Assembly: GCA_964242325.1 (NCBI GenBank)
Contig: CAXTCI010000051.1
Span: 1-30,234, forward strand
Direction of reading: 5' to 3'
DNA: 30,234 bases
Source: DASWOJ01 sp964242325
Lineage (GTDB): Bacteria; Pseudomonadota; Alphaproteobacteria; Acetobacterales; Acetobacteraceae
Shown here piece after piece: positions 15,586 to 24,522 of the stretch. The translations under genes were made by a program, and so were the position numbers. The notes below the pieces were generated by a model. That model was not told the origin of the DNA. It did not search any database and worked only from the letters and a program-made list of their open reading frames with translations. How positions within the stretch are numbered: position 1 is the stretch's first letter; each line of letters starts with the position of its first letter.

Positions 15586-15946
15586 GGATTAACGCCAGCC
15601 GTCCAAACGCGCGCTGCCGCTCAGCCCGTCAAGCCGGGACCGCGTGGGACCAGCATCTCGCCTCGAACCCGCGGCCATGCATGCCGATCCCCGTTCCATC
15701 GCACCATCATTGCAGGCCGCTTGCGGCATAAGCATGGCGAAGCCAGTAGCCCGGCGTTCCCAGCGACTGAAGTAGCGCCCCGCCGCGCCTCCTACAATGG
15801 ACTGGCCGGCCAACGGCGTAACAAGGACGCGGACCCCGCCCCGCTCAGCAAACCCCCAGTGGCCCGCACACGAACGAAATGCCATTCAGGCCGGCCCTGC
15901 GACCACCCGCGCAGGCCTACTCAGCCCAGCATCGTCAAGCGCGCCC
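15586..15946. other. 361-bp gap between PBP and protease genes
   Basis: Both neighbours read leftward, so this gap holds the 3' end of the protease transcript and the PBP promoter. A minus-strand TTGACG (complement at 15627-15632) is a possible -35 box for the PBP gene, but no good -10 follows. A minus-strand open frame across most of the gap resembles nothing known. No RNA gene was found. Confidence 0.5.
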
Positions 15947-16831
15947 TCAATGATAGCAAAGCACATGCACCGTGGAGGGGTTCGCGACCTGCCCGATCTC
16001 CGTGTTCCGCTTGTCCGCCCCGGAGCCGCTGGCCACCCTCGGCTGCACCCCGTTGGCGCGCAGGAACGCCAGCGCCTCCGTCCCCTTCACCGCGAAGTTG
16101 ACGTTCTGCGGGATGTCGCCGCCGGTCATTTCGGCGATCCGGGCGGCGTTCAGCTTGCTGACCACGACGCCGATCACGTTGGCCTGGCTGTCCAGCAGCG
16201 GCCCGCCGGAGTTGCCGGGCTGCACCGGCGCGCTGATCTGGATGTTGGTCGGGTTGTCCCGCAACCCCGCCAGGGCGCTCACATCCCCCGTCGTCAGCGT
16301 CGGCCCAGACGACAATAGGCCGGACAGCGGAAAGCCGAAGGTCACGACCGCCTCGCCCAACTGCGCCGGCGGGTTGTCGCGGAACGCCAGCGGCGGCCCG
16401 ACCGAGCCCGGCACCGTCATCAGCGCCAGGTCTCGCCGCCGGTCCACCACGTCCACCCGCGCCGGATACCGGGTGCCGGCGGCGTTGCGGACCACCATGC
16501 GCCCGCACTCGTCCACCACGTGGTTGTTGGTCATGATCCTGCCGTCCGCGACGACGAAGCCAGTGCCGCTGCTGGACGGGCGCTCGCCCTCGGACGGCAG
16601 CCGCCCGCCGCCATCTCCGCGCGGCCCCTCCATGCGCGGCATCGCGCCGGGATCAAAGCTGCTGGACTCACCCAGCGGCGGCGGCTTACCCGGCAGGTTG
16701 AAGCCCTCGCCGCTCGTCCGCAGCCGGTCAGTTCCACCCCGCTGCGCCCAGGCCCCCGGCGCCAGCACAAGGGACGCGAGCACCAGGAAGGCCTGCACGC
16801 CCGCGCGCAGGAGGGCATGGCGATGTTGCAT
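15947..16831 (-). CDS. Exported S1C trypsin-like serine protease
   Basis: The 294-residue chymotrypsin-fold protein has an N-terminal signal peptide (MQHRHALLRAGVQAFLVLAS followed by LVLAPGAWAQ), with likely cleavage after AWA. The catalytic triad is complete: His104 in TNNHVVDECG, Asp134 in RRRDLALM and Ser208 in PGNSGGPLL. The family includes DegP/HtrA-like enzymes, but no PDZ domain follows, so this is a short periplasmic protease. A low-complexity linker (about 40-88) precedes the domain. The ATG at 16831 is preferred over the one at 16849. The six intervening codons are T-ending and unlike the GC3 bias of the gene, and the cleaner signal peptide starts at 16831. It is divergent from the dehydrogenase gene. 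Confidence 0.88.
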   Translation of the reverse strand: MQHRHALLRAGVQAFLVLASLVLAPGAWAQRGGTDRLRTSGEGFNLPGKPPPLGESSSFDPGAMPRMEGPRGDGGGRLPSEGERPSSSGTGFVVADGRIMTNNHVVDECGRMVVRNAAGTRYPARVDVVDRRRDLALMTVPGSVGPPLAFRDNPPAQLGEAVVTFGFPLSGLLSSGPTLTTGDVSALAGLRDNPTNIQISAPVQPGNSGGPLLDSQANVIGVVVSKLNAARIAEMTGGDIPQNVNFAVKGTEALAFLRANGVQPRVASGSGADKRNTEIGQVANPSTVHVLCYH

Positions 16832-16943
16832 AATCGGAATATGAACCATGCCGCGCCGCAGCGTCAATCGAATGACGGATGCCGGGCCGCCTTGCCCGTC
16901 CCGGCCGGCCGTCGCAGTCTCGGGGGGATCAGGGAGATACGGC

Positions 16944-17870
16944 ATGAAGGGGTTGTTCCTGGACGCGAGCGAAGCGCTGGCCGGCGTGCTCCGCACGGTG
17001 ACGCGCGACAGCGACCCGCAGGTGGACGTAAACATGCAAGCGCAGGTGGACCCGGCGGAGTTTCCGGAGTTGCTGGCCGGCTATGACTTTGTCCTGAACG
17101 ATCATTCCGCAATGCCCGCGGCCTCGCTGCGCGCCCTCCCCGACCTGCGCCATGTCATTTTCCTGGGCACCGGCGCCCGCAGCTACATGGACCCCGAGGC
17201 TCTGGCCGCCCAGGGCGTCACGGTCCACACCATACGCGGCTACGGCGACGTCGCAGTGGCCGAGCACGCCGCCGCCCTGATGTGGGCCGCCGCCCGCGGC
17301 GTCGCCCGCATGGACCGCGGCATGCGCGGCGGCGCCTGGCTACGGACCGAGGGCATGCAGCTCCGTGGCAAGACCTTGGGCCTGCTGGGCTACGGCGGCA
17401 TCGCGGCGGAGATGGCGCGCATCGGCCGCGGCATCGGCATGGAGGTGATCGCCTGGAACCGCACCCCGCGCGCGGCGGAGGGCGTGCGCTTCGTCCCGCT
17501 CGACCAGCTTCTGGCCGAAAGCCACGTCCTGTCCCTGCACCTGCTGCTGACCGACGAAACCCGCGGCTTCCTGGACGCCCGGCGCCTCGCCGCCATGCGC
17601 CCCGGCGCCATCCTGGTCAACACCGCCCGCGGCGCCCTGGTCCCGGAGGCGGCGCTGCTGGAGGCGCTGCAAAACGGTCCTCTCGCCCACGCCGCCCTGG
17701 ATGTGTTCGACATCGAGCCGCTGCCCCCCGGCCATCCCCTCACCCAACTGGACAACGTGACCCTGTCGGCCCACAGCGCCTTCCGCACGCCCGAGGCCAA
17801 CGAGACCCTGATCCGCCGCGCATTGGACATCGCATGCAGTTTGGGGGGCTGGGAGGTGGCGAAGTCCTGA
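16944..17870 (+). CDS. NAD-dependent D-2-hydroxyacid dehydrogenase
   Basis: The 308-residue protein of the D-isomer 2-hydroxyacid dehydrogenase family interconverts a 2-hydroxy acid and a 2-oxo acid with NAD(P). The nucleotide-binding loop is LGLLGYGGIAAEMA (about 145-158), a GxGxxA variant. The catalytic residues are in place: Arg229 in NTARGAL, Glu258 in DVFDIEPLPPGHPL and His277 in LSAHSAFRT. The substrate could be glycerate, phosphoglycerate-like or lactate-like; this cannot be decided. The ATG has AGGGAG seven bases upstream. The tRNA-Leu gene starts only 23 bases after the stop, so the tRNA may be partly cotranscribed with it. Confidence 0.9.
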   Translation: MKGLFLDASEALAGVLRTVTRDSDPQVDVNMQAQVDPAEFPELLAGYDFVLNDHSAMPAASLRALPDLRHVIFLGTGARSYMDPEALAAQGVTVHTIRGYGDVAVAEHAAALMWAAARGVARMDRGMRGGAWLRTEGMQLRGKTLGLLGYGGIAAEMARIGRGIGMEVIAWNRTPRAAEGVRFVPLDQLLAESHVLSLHLLLTDETRGFLDARRLAAMRPGAILVNTARGALVPEAALLEALQNGPLAHAALDVFDIEPLPPGHPLTQLDNVTLSAHSAFRTPEANETLIRRALDIACSLGGWEVAKS

Positions 17871-17893
17871 ACAGGTGTTATGTTCGCCGGCGT

Positions 17894-18219
17894 GTGGGCG
17901 TGGCGGAATGGTAGACGCTGCAGACTTTGCAATTGGAGTGCCCGCGGGGAAATCCGCGGCGTAGAACCCCTCAAACTCGGGGAACGCTAACGGCAGGGCA
18001 GACGCCCGGCCCAAGCCAATCCCGAGCCAAGCCTTGCGCAAGCAGGGAAGGTGTAGAGACTAGACGGGGGGCGCCTGCCGCATCCGGCCCATCGGGATGC
18101 ATGGCGAAGGGATAGTCCAGCCCACGAACGCCCGGCCAAACCGGGCGGCGGCGAAAGCCGCAGTGGGATGAAAATCTGAGTCCCGCAAGGGAGTGCGGGT
18201 TCGAGTCCCGCCGTCCGCA
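17894..18219 (+). tRNA. tRNA-Leu(UAA), split by a group I intron
   Basis: The 5' exon (17894-17927, 34 nt) gives the acceptor strand GTGGGCG, a D-arm with GCG/CGC stem and TGGTAGA loop, and the anticodon-stem start GCAGACTT. The 3' exon (18171-18219, 49 nt) begins AAAATCTG. It then forms a variable arm TCCC-GCAA-GGGA, a T-arm GCGGG-TTCGAGT-CCCGC, the acceptor strand CGTCCGC and discriminator A. Joining the exons gives anticodon loop CTTAAAA, anticodon UAA. The acceptor stem pairs fully with two G-U wobbles. The long variable arm and A73 are leucine identity features. The CCA end is not encoded. One mismatch (G27/A43) occurs at the top of the anticodon stem. Confidence 0.9.
17928..18170 (+). 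ncRNA. Group I self-splicing intron inside the tRNA-Leu anticodon
   Basis: This 243-nt sequence interrupts the anticodon between U34 and A35, the same site used by cyanobacterial and plastid tRNA-Leu(UAA) introns. The 5' exon end ACUU pairs with GAGU at 17936-17939, giving the U-G wobble that marks a group I 5' splice site. The intron ends in the required G at 18170. Conserved blocks are visible. P4 is CTCGGG (17976-17981) with CCCGAG (18021-18026). P6 is a CTTG/CAAG hairpin, and the P7 region reads GTAGAGACTAGACGG (about 18053-18067). P9-type hairpins are GCCCGG/CCGGGC (18130-18146) and GCGGC-GAAA-GCCGC (18148-18161). No homing endonuclease frame is present. Confidence 0.88.
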
Positions 18220-18231
18220 TCCTTCTCGCTG

Positions 18232-18373
18232 CTCCTTCTCCCTCCGGGAAAGGGCCGGGGTGAGGGAAACGGCAAGCACCAGCCTTCCCCCATCAAGAAC
18301 TTGGGATACCAAGGGGCAGATCGGCGCTTGCGGCCTCCCTCACCCCGGCCCTTTCCCGGAGGGAGAGGGAGAA
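18232..18373. repeat. Inverted REP-like pair 1 (BIME-like), between tRNA-Leu and dgoK
   Basis: The left arm (18232-18267) and right arm (18336-18373) are reverse complements over about 36 bases with one or two mismatches. The arm core reads CTCCCTCCGGGAAAGGG then CCGGGGTGAGGGA. The loop of about 68 bases carries GGCAAG near its start and GCTTGCGG near its end. The RNA would form a very long hairpin. It could end the tRNA transcript or protect the downstream dgo mRNA. Confidence 0.85.
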
Positions 18374-18423
18374 ACAGGCGCTCACCCTTGGCACCACCCC
18401 CGCCGCCGTGCCACCCATGCGCC

Positions 18424-19290
18424 ATGATCGGCATAGACTGGGGCACCAGCAGCTTCCGCGCCGTCCGGCTGCAGGGCCAGGCGGTGATTGACCGGCGCGA
18501 CCTGCCGCTCGGCATCCTGCGCGTGCCGCCCGGCGGCTTCGCCGGCGCCCTGCACGATGCCATCGCACCCTGGCTCGCCAACGGCGAATCCCGTGTCCTG
18601 GTGTCCGGCATGGCCGGTAGCCGCCAGGGCTGGCAGGAGGCGCCCTACCTCCCCTGCCCAGCCGACGCCGCCGCGCTCGCAGCAGCACTCGCGCCGGTGC
18701 CATTCGACGCCGCCCAGGTGCTGCTGGTCCCCGGCCTGTCCGTGCCCGGCGACCCGCCGGAGGTGATGCGCGGCGAAGAAACCCAGCTCGTCGGCGTCCT
18801 GGCCGCCATCGGCAGCGACGGCCTGGCCTGCCTGCCGGGCAGCCACTCCAAATGGGCAAGCATCCGCAACGGCGCCATCGCCGGCTTCTCCACCCACCTG
18901 ACCGGAGAGGCCTTCGCCGCACTGCGCGACCACACAATCCTCGGCCGCATGGTGCAGCCCGGCGCCGCGCCGGACCCGGACTGCTTCGACATGGGCGTCG
19001 CCCGCTCCGCCCAGCCCGGCGGCCTGCTGCACCACCTGTTCGGGGTCCGCACCCTGGGCCTGTTCGACCGCCTGCCCAACCCTGAATCCTACCTGTCCGG
19101 ACTGCTGATCGGGCACGAGGTCCGCGCCGCCGCGCCAGGAGGCCAAACGGTCCACCTGATCGGCGACGCCCGGCTCTGCGCCCTGTATGCCCGCGCCATC
19201 GCGCACTGCGGCGGCAGCGCAATCATCGTCACCGAGGACGCAGCCGCCGCCGGCCTGGCCCTCATCGGGGAGCACGCCGCATGGACCTAG
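18424..19290 (+). CDS. dgoK: 2-dehydro-3-deoxygalactonokinase
   Basis: The 288-residue sugar kinase phosphorylates 2-dehydro-3-deoxy-D-galactonate with ATP at C6, a step of galactonate breakdown in the cytoplasm. The family N-terminal phosphate-binding motif is MIGIDWGTSSFRAVRL. The signatures VSGMAGSRQGWQEAPYLPCP (about 60-79), MRGEETQLVG (about 116-125) and LPGSHSKWA (about 140-148) also match DgoK. The C-terminal half has LIGDARLCALY and ITEDAAAAGL-like segments. The ATG at 18424 is chosen because upstream frame sequence runs through the REP-like repeat. Its last 10 bases overlap dgoA. It is the first gene of a six-gene rightward set. Confidence 0.94.
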   Translation: MIGIDWGTSSFRAVRLQGQAVIDRRDLPLGILRVPPGGFAGALHDAIAPWLANGESRVLVSGMAGSRQGWQEAPYLPCPADAAALAAALAPVPFDAAQVLLVPGLSVPGDPPEVMRGEETQLVGVLAAIGSDGLACLPGSHSKWASIRNGAIAGFSTHLTGEAFAALRDHTILGRMVQPGAAPDPDCFDMGVARSAQPGGLLHHLFGVRTLGLFDRLPNPESYLSGLLIGHEVRAAAPGGQTVHLIGDARLCALYARAIAHCGGSAIIVTEDAAAAGLALIGEHAAWT

Positions 19291-19901
19291 CCACCCTTCT
19301 CGCCGCCTGCCCCCTGGTCGCAATCCTGCGCGGCATCCGCCCCGACGAGGCGGAGGCAGTCGGCGAAGTCCTCGTCGCCGCCGGGCTGCGCATCATCGAG
19401 GTGCCGCTGAACTCCCCGGACCCAATGGACAGCATCGCCCGGCTGCAACGCCATTTCGGCGACATCGCGCTGATCGGCGCCGGCACGGTGCGCAGCGCGG
19501 CGAACGTGGAGGCGGTGGCGGCGGCTGGCGGGCGCCTGATCGTGACGCCGCACGCCGACCCGGCGGTGGTGCGCGCCGCCAAGGCCCACGGCCTGCTGGC
19601 AGTGCCAGGCTTCTTCACCCCGGCCGAGGCATTCGCCATGCTCGACGCCGGCGCCGATGCGCTGAAGCTGTTCCCGGCGGAGGGCGGCAGCCCCGCCATG
19701 CTGCGCGCGATGCTGGCCGTGCTGCCGCATGGCACGATGGTGCTGCCGGTCGGCGGCATGGAGGCCGGAACGCTCGCCCCCTGGCGCGCAGCAGGCGCCG
19801 TCGGCTTCGGCATCGGCAGCGCGATCTTCAAGCCCGGCGACGACGCCGCGGCAGTGGCAGCCAAGGCCGCCCGGCTGGTTGCCGCCTTGCAGGAGAGCTG
19901 A
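19281..19901 (+). CDS. dgoA: 2-dehydro-3-deoxy-6-phosphogalactonate aldolase
   Basis: The 206-residue class I KDPG/KDPGal aldolase splits 2-dehydro-3-deoxy-6-phosphogalactonate into pyruvate and glyceraldehyde 3-phosphate. The Schiff-base lysine is Lys129 in ADALKLFPAE. The catalytic glutamate is Glu40 in IIEVPLNSPDP, and the phosphate-binding region includes GAGTV and the C-terminal VGGM and GIGSAIF. The assignment as DgoA rather than Eda rests on VPLNSPDP and on the adjoining dgoK. It overlaps dgoK by 10 bases, so translation is coupled. The start MDLATLLAACPLVAILRG fits the family N-terminus. Confidence 0.94.
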   Translation: MDLATLLAACPLVAILRGIRPDEAEAVGEVLVAAGLRIIEVPLNSPDPMDSIARLQRHFGDIALIGAGTVRSAANVEAVAAAGGRLIVTPHADPAVVRAAKAHGLLAVPGFFTPAEAFAMLDAGADALKLFPAEGGSPAMLRAMLAVLPHGTMVLPVGGMEAGTLAPWRAAGAVGFGIGSAIFKPGDDAAAVAAKAARLVAALQES

Positions 19902-19904
19902 CCC

Positions 19905-21047
19905 ATGTTCGTAAACGCCAACGGCCTGACGATGCACGTCCAGGTGGACGGGCCGGCTGCCGCGCCGGTGCTGGTACTGATCCATTCTCTCGGCACGTCG
20001 GGGCATGTCTGGGACGCCCAGGCGCAAGCACTCGCCGGGTCGTTCCGCGTGGTGCGGCCGGACCTGCGCGGGCACGGGCTGACCGCGGTCACGCCCGGTC
20101 CCTACACCATCGCCGGGATGGCGGCGGACGTCATCGCGGCGCTGGACGCGCTTGGCGTCGGCCAGGCGCATATCGGCGGCCTGAGCATCGGCGGCCTGGT
20201 GGCGCAGTCGCTCGCCCACCAGGCGCCGGGCCGTGTTGCCAGCCTGATCCTGTGCGACACCGCGCTGGCCATCCCGCCGCCACAGGGTTGGCACGACCGT
20301 GCCGCGCTGGTGCGGTCCAGTGGAATGGAAGCCTTGGTGGAGCCGGTGATGGCCCGCTGGGTCACGCCGGGCTTCATGGGGGACCCGGCCGCACTCGGCC
20401 TGCGCGCCATGCTGCTCCGCACGGCCCCGGAGGGTTACGCCGGGGCAGCCGAAGCCATCGCCGCCGCCGACCTGTCAGCCGACACCGCATCGCTGCACGT
20501 GCCGGCGCTGGTGCTGGTGGGCGAGCACGACGAGGCGACGCCGCCCTCCAGCGCAGAAGCGTTGCGGGCTGCCCTGAACGGCAGCCTGGTCGTCCTGCCC
20601 GGCGCCGCGCACATCCCAACGGCCGAAGTGCCGGACCTGGTGACCGACGCGATCCGGACCTTTCTGCTGCCCGAAGTGCAGGATTTCGGGGCTGCCGGCA
20701 TGGCCATGCGCCGCCGGGTGCTGGGCGACGCGCACGTGGACCGGGCGGTGAGCGCGACCACCGGCTTCGACCGCGACTTCCAGGCATTCATCACCCGCGC
20801 CGCCTGGGGCGGCGTTTGGACCCGGCCGGGCCTCACGTTGCGGGAACGCAGCCTGCTGGTGCTGACGATCCTGGCGACCCTGGGCCACCACGAGGAATTG
20901 CGCCTGCACACCCGCGCCACCCGCAACACCGGTGCGACGCCTGCCGACGTCGCCGAGGCGATGATGCACGTCGCCGCCTACGCCGGCATCCCCGCCGCCA
21001 ACAGCGCCATGCGGATCATCAAGGAAACCCTGGCGGACATGAAGTAA
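19905..21047 (+). CDS. Fused alpha/beta hydrolase (enol-lactonase-like) and carboxymuconolactone decarboxylase-like protein
   Basis: The 380-residue two-domain protein has the PcaL layout. Residues 1-255 are an alpha/beta hydrolase like 3-oxoadipate enol-lactonase. It has the oxyanion region HSLGTSGHVWDAQ, nucleophile Ser94 in GGLSIGGLVAQ, an Asp in VGEHDEATPP and a His in GAAHIPTAE. Residues about 260-380 are a carboxymuconolactone-decarboxylase domain (RRRVLGDAHVD, LTLRERSLLVLTILATLG, HHEELRLHTRATRNTG). PcaL serves protocatechuate breakdown, but the neighbours here are galactonate genes and no other pca gene is seen. A lactonase role on a sugar-acid lactone is therefore possible. It starts three bases after dgoA, with AGGAGAG just upstream. 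REP-like pair 2 follows the stop. Confidence 0.87.
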   Translation: MFVNANGLTMHVQVDGPAAAPVLVLIHSLGTSGHVWDAQAQALAGSFRVVRPDLRGHGLTAVTPGPYTIAGMAADVIAALDALGVGQAHIGGLSIGGLVAQSLAHQAPGRVASLILCDTALAIPPPQGWHDRAALVRSSGMEALVEPVMARWVTPGFMGDPAALGLRAMLLRTAPEGYAGAAEAIAAADLSADTASLHVPALVLVGEHDEATPPSSAEALRAALNGSLVVLPGAAHIPTAEVPDLVTDAIRTFLLPEVQDFGAAGMAMRRRVLGDAHVDRAVSATTGFDRDFQAFITRAAWGGVWTRPGLTLRERSLLVLTILATLGHHEELRLHTRATRNTGATPADVAEAMMHVAAYAGIPAANSAMRIIKETLADMK

Positions 21048-21055
21048 CCCTCCTT

Positions 21056-21204
21056 CTCCTACTCCCTCCGGGAGAGGGTCGGGGTGAGGGGGCGGGCAAG
21101 AGCCAAACTTGCCCACGGGAGAACTACAGCGCTTCGACACGGACGGTGCGCCGCTCCGCAGCCAAGCCCCCCTCACCCCAACCCTCTCCCGGAGGGAGAG
21201 GGAG
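21056..21204. repeat. Inverted REP-like pair 2, inside the dgo operon
   Basis: The left arm (21056-21092) and right arm (21167-21204) are reverse complements over about 37 bases with few mismatches. The arm core is CTCCCTCCGGGAGAGGG then CGGGGTGAGGG. The loop contains a further perfect hairpin, GGGCAAG (21094-21100) with CTTGCCC (21108-21114). It is the same family as pair 1, with a similar loop length. It separates the lactonase-like gene from the ABC ATPase gene and may lower or stabilise expression of one part of the operon. Confidence 0.85.
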
Positions 21205-21291
21205 CAGCAATGCAGGCAGTCCGCTTGCCGCAGGCGTCCCCGCCCTGCATTGTCCCCCGGCCCGGCTGGCACAGCCGGCAGGGAGGCGTCC

Positions 21292-22376
<1,085 letters not shown>

Positions 22377-22380
<4 letters not shown>

Positions 22381-23150
22381 GGGATATCGCAGGCCAGGCC
22401 GTCTGGATCACCGGCGCTGGCACCGGCATCGGCCGCGCGATGGCTCTGGCCTTCGCCGCCGCCGGGTGCCGCCTGGCGCTCACTGGCCGCTCCCGCGAGA
22501 GCCTGGCGGAGACGATGCGCCAGGTGGAGGAGGCGGGCGGCAGCGCCACCCTGGCAATGGCGGACGTGGCGGACGCGCATCAGGTCACCCAGGCGCACCT
22601 GGCCGTTACGGCGGCGCTCGGCGACGTGGACATACTGGTCAACAACGCCGGCACCAACGCCCGCCGCCGCCACTGGGGCGAGCTGTCCCCGGCAGACATG
22701 GCAGCCGTCGTGGACGTGAACCTGAAGGGACCGTTCCTGTGCAGCCTGGCCGTGCTGCCGGCGATGCGGGAGCGCGGGTCCGGCATGCTGATCCACGTTG
22801 CCTCCGTCGCCGGCACCGGCATCTTCGCCGTGTCCGGCCCGGCCTACACCGCCTCCAAGCACGGCGCCCGCGCCATGTCGGCCACGATCAACGCGGAAGA
22901 AGGCATCCACGGCATACGTAGCGTCTGCATCAACCCCGGCGAGGTCGCCACCCCGATCCTGGACACCCGGCCCCGCCCGCCCAGCGCCGAGGAACGCGCC
23001 GTCATGATCCAGCCCGAAGACATCGCCGACGCCGCAGTGTTCGCCGCCCGGATGCCGGCCCGCACCTGCATGGCCGAAATGACCATCACCCCCACCGACA
23101 ACGCCTTTTACCGGGCGACCGCCCAGGCCATCGCAGGGGCGTCCCGCTGA
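22377..23150 (+). CDS. Short-chain dehydrogenase/reductase
   Basis: The 257-residue classical SDR has the nucleotide-binding TGAGTGIG (12-19), the NNAG motif (89-92) and the catalytic Ser143, Tyr157 and Lys161 (YTASK). It oxidises or reduces an alcohol or sugar with NAD(P). Arg38 and Arg40 after the second strand suggest NADP preference. In this operon it could act as a sugar or sugar-acid dehydrogenase. It overlaps the ABC ATPase stop by 4 bases and the next start by 1 base, so it is translated within one tightly packed transcript. Confidence 0.9.
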
Positions 23151-24259
23151 TGGACGCCCTGCCCACGGTCGCCGTCAAGGCGGACACGCTGCGGAGCTTC
23201 ATCGCCGAAATCTTCCTGGCCGCAGGATGCGACGCCGCAGAGTCCGCGCGGATCGGCCTGCATTTGGTCAGCGCCAACTTGGCCGGGCACGACAGCCACG
23301 GCGTGATCCGGGTGCCGCGCTACGTGCAATGGCTGGACATGGGCCGGGTGCGCGCGGGTCAGCAGCCGACCGTCGTGGTGGAAAGCCCGACCCACGCCGT
23401 ACTGGACGGCAACCTCGGGTTTGGCCAGACCATCGGACCCATCGCGGTGGACCTGGGCATCAGCAAGGCCCGCGCCGCCGGGCTGGCGGTGGTGACGCTG
23501 CGCAACAGCGGGCACGTCGGGCGCATCGGCGACTGGGCGGAGCGTGCGGCGGAGGCCGGCCTGGTCAGCATCCACTTCGTGAACGTCGGCATGGGCGAGG
23601 TCGTCGCCCCCTTTGGCGGCACCGAGCGGCGGTTCGGCACCAACCCGCTCTGCATCGGCGTGCCGCAGCCAGACGGTGCCCCGCCGCTGCTGCTGGACTT
23701 CGCCACCAGCATGGTCGCGGAGGGCAAGGTGATGGTCGCCAGCAACGGCGGCAAGCCGATCCCGCCCGACTCGCTGATCGGTCCGGACGGCAAGATGTCC
23801 GGCGATCCCACGGTTCTGTATGGCCCGATAGACGGCTCCCCCGTGCGTGACCCCGGCAATGGCGCCGGGGCGCTACGGGCCTTTGGCGACCACAAGGGGT
23901 CCGCCATCGCCTTCATGTGCGAGATCCTGGCGGGATGCTTGGCCGGCAGCCCGACCGCCGGGCCGCTCGCGGAGGGCAAGCGCGGCGGCATCGTCAACGG
24001 CATGGTTTCTATCTATCTCAACCCCGGCCATTTCGGCGGCGCCGGCTTCGCGGCGACCGCGCGGGACTTTGCCGAGTATGTCCGCGCATCCCGCCCCGCA
24101 CAGCCCGGCGGCGAGGTGCTCGTGCCCGGCGACATGGAGGCCCGCACGCGAGCGTCGCGCCTGCGCAACGGGGTGCCACTGCAAACCGAGACCTGGGCCG
24201 CGCTGGTCGCAACCGGACACAAGTTTGGCCTCACGCCGCCGCAGGATGCTCCGTCCTGA
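23150..24259 (+). CDS. Ldh2-family (malate/L-lactate/ureidoglycolate-type) NAD(P)-dependent oxidoreductase
   Basis: The 369-residue protein belongs to the Ldh_2 family, which is unrelated to the Rossmann-fold lactate dehydrogenases. It oxidises 2-hydroxy acids or reduces 2-oxo acids with a nicotinamide cofactor. Family motifs are GHDSHGVIRVPRYVQ (about 45-59), the catalytic-His stretch NSGHVGRIGDWAE (about 120-132), FGTNPLCIGVP, LLDFATSMVAEGKV and GDHKGSAIAFMCEILAG. Members near sugar-acid genes (for example 2,3-diketogulonate reductase) act on sugar-derived oxo acids, a fitting role here. Its ATG shares one base with the SDR stop (TGATG). It is the last gene of the dgo set; a hairpin follows. 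Confidence 0.9.
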   Translation: MDALPTVAVKADTLRSFIAEIFLAAGCDAAESARIGLHLVSANLAGHDSHGVIRVPRYVQWLDMGRVRAGQQPTVVVESPTHAVLDGNLGFGQTIGPIAVDLGISKARAAGLAVVTLRNSGHVGRIGDWAERAAEAGLVSIHFVNVGMGEVVAPFGGTERRFGTNPLCIGVPQPDGAPPLLLDFATSMVAEGKVMVASNGGKPIPPDSLIGPDGKMSGDPTVLYGPIDGSPVRDPGNGAGALRAFGDHKGSAIAFMCEILAGCLAGSPTAGPLAEGKRGGIVNGMVSIYLNPGHFGGAGFAATARDFAEYVRASRPAQPGGEVLVPGDMEARTRASRLRNGVPLQTETWAALVATGHKFGLTPPQDAPS

Positions 24260-24373
24260 TGGAACGTCTTGAGTGGGACCTTTCAGTTCCGGCAAGCTCG
24301 GCAGCGGCCTAAGCAGCCGGACGACGCACCGGCGACACGAGCCGTCATGGCGGACCCATTTGGAACGTGCTGT

Positions 24374-24410
24374 GTTCAGGGCCGCGGCAACCGCCCGCGT
24401 AACCCTGAAC
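24374..24410 (+). terminator. Hairpin after the dgo operon
   Basis: GTTCAGGG (24374-24381) and CCCTGAAC (24403-24410) are perfect inverted arms of 8 bp. The loop is GC-rich and can pair further. It lies 115 bases after the last gene of the operon, in the gap before the protease gene. There is no T-tract, so termination is inferred from position. Confidence 0.45.
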
Positions 24411-24498
24411 CGTGGGACCACTGCGATCCCGCAATGACGCGCGCTGACAACAACGAACACATCCAGACTACCATCATGTCCCGTATGTCCCTCAAACA

Positions 24499-24513
24499 CC
24501 CAGGGTTCCTGGG
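24499..24513 (+). promoter_or_regulatory. Palindrome next to the start of the metalloprotease gene
   Basis: CCCAGG-GTT-CCTGGG is a perfect 6+6 palindrome ending nine bases before the ATG at 24523. It covers the place of the ribosome site and could be an operator or a small hairpin that hides it. The role is not established. Confidence 0.4.
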
Positions 24514-24522
24514 GTCTGAGCA

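Noticed and set aside
16832..17035. N-terminal extension of the S1C protease beyond 16831
   Set aside because: It would cross the start of the divergent dehydrogenase gene, and the codons before 16831 lack the gene's GC3 bias and signal-peptide layout.
17894..18423. Genomic island inserted at the tRNA-Leu 3' end
   Set aside because: No integrase gene and no direct repeat of the tRNA 3' end was seen downstream; the insert in the tRNA is an intron and the repeat after it is a REP pair.
19287..20294. A 335-codon minus-strand open frame opposite dgoA and the lactonase-like gene
   Set aside because: It covers parts of two good genes and resembles no protein.
24269..24522. Possible small gene between the dgo operon and the metalloprotease
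   Set aside because: The open frame has no ribosome site, mixed low-complexity product and runs into the protease gene in another frame.
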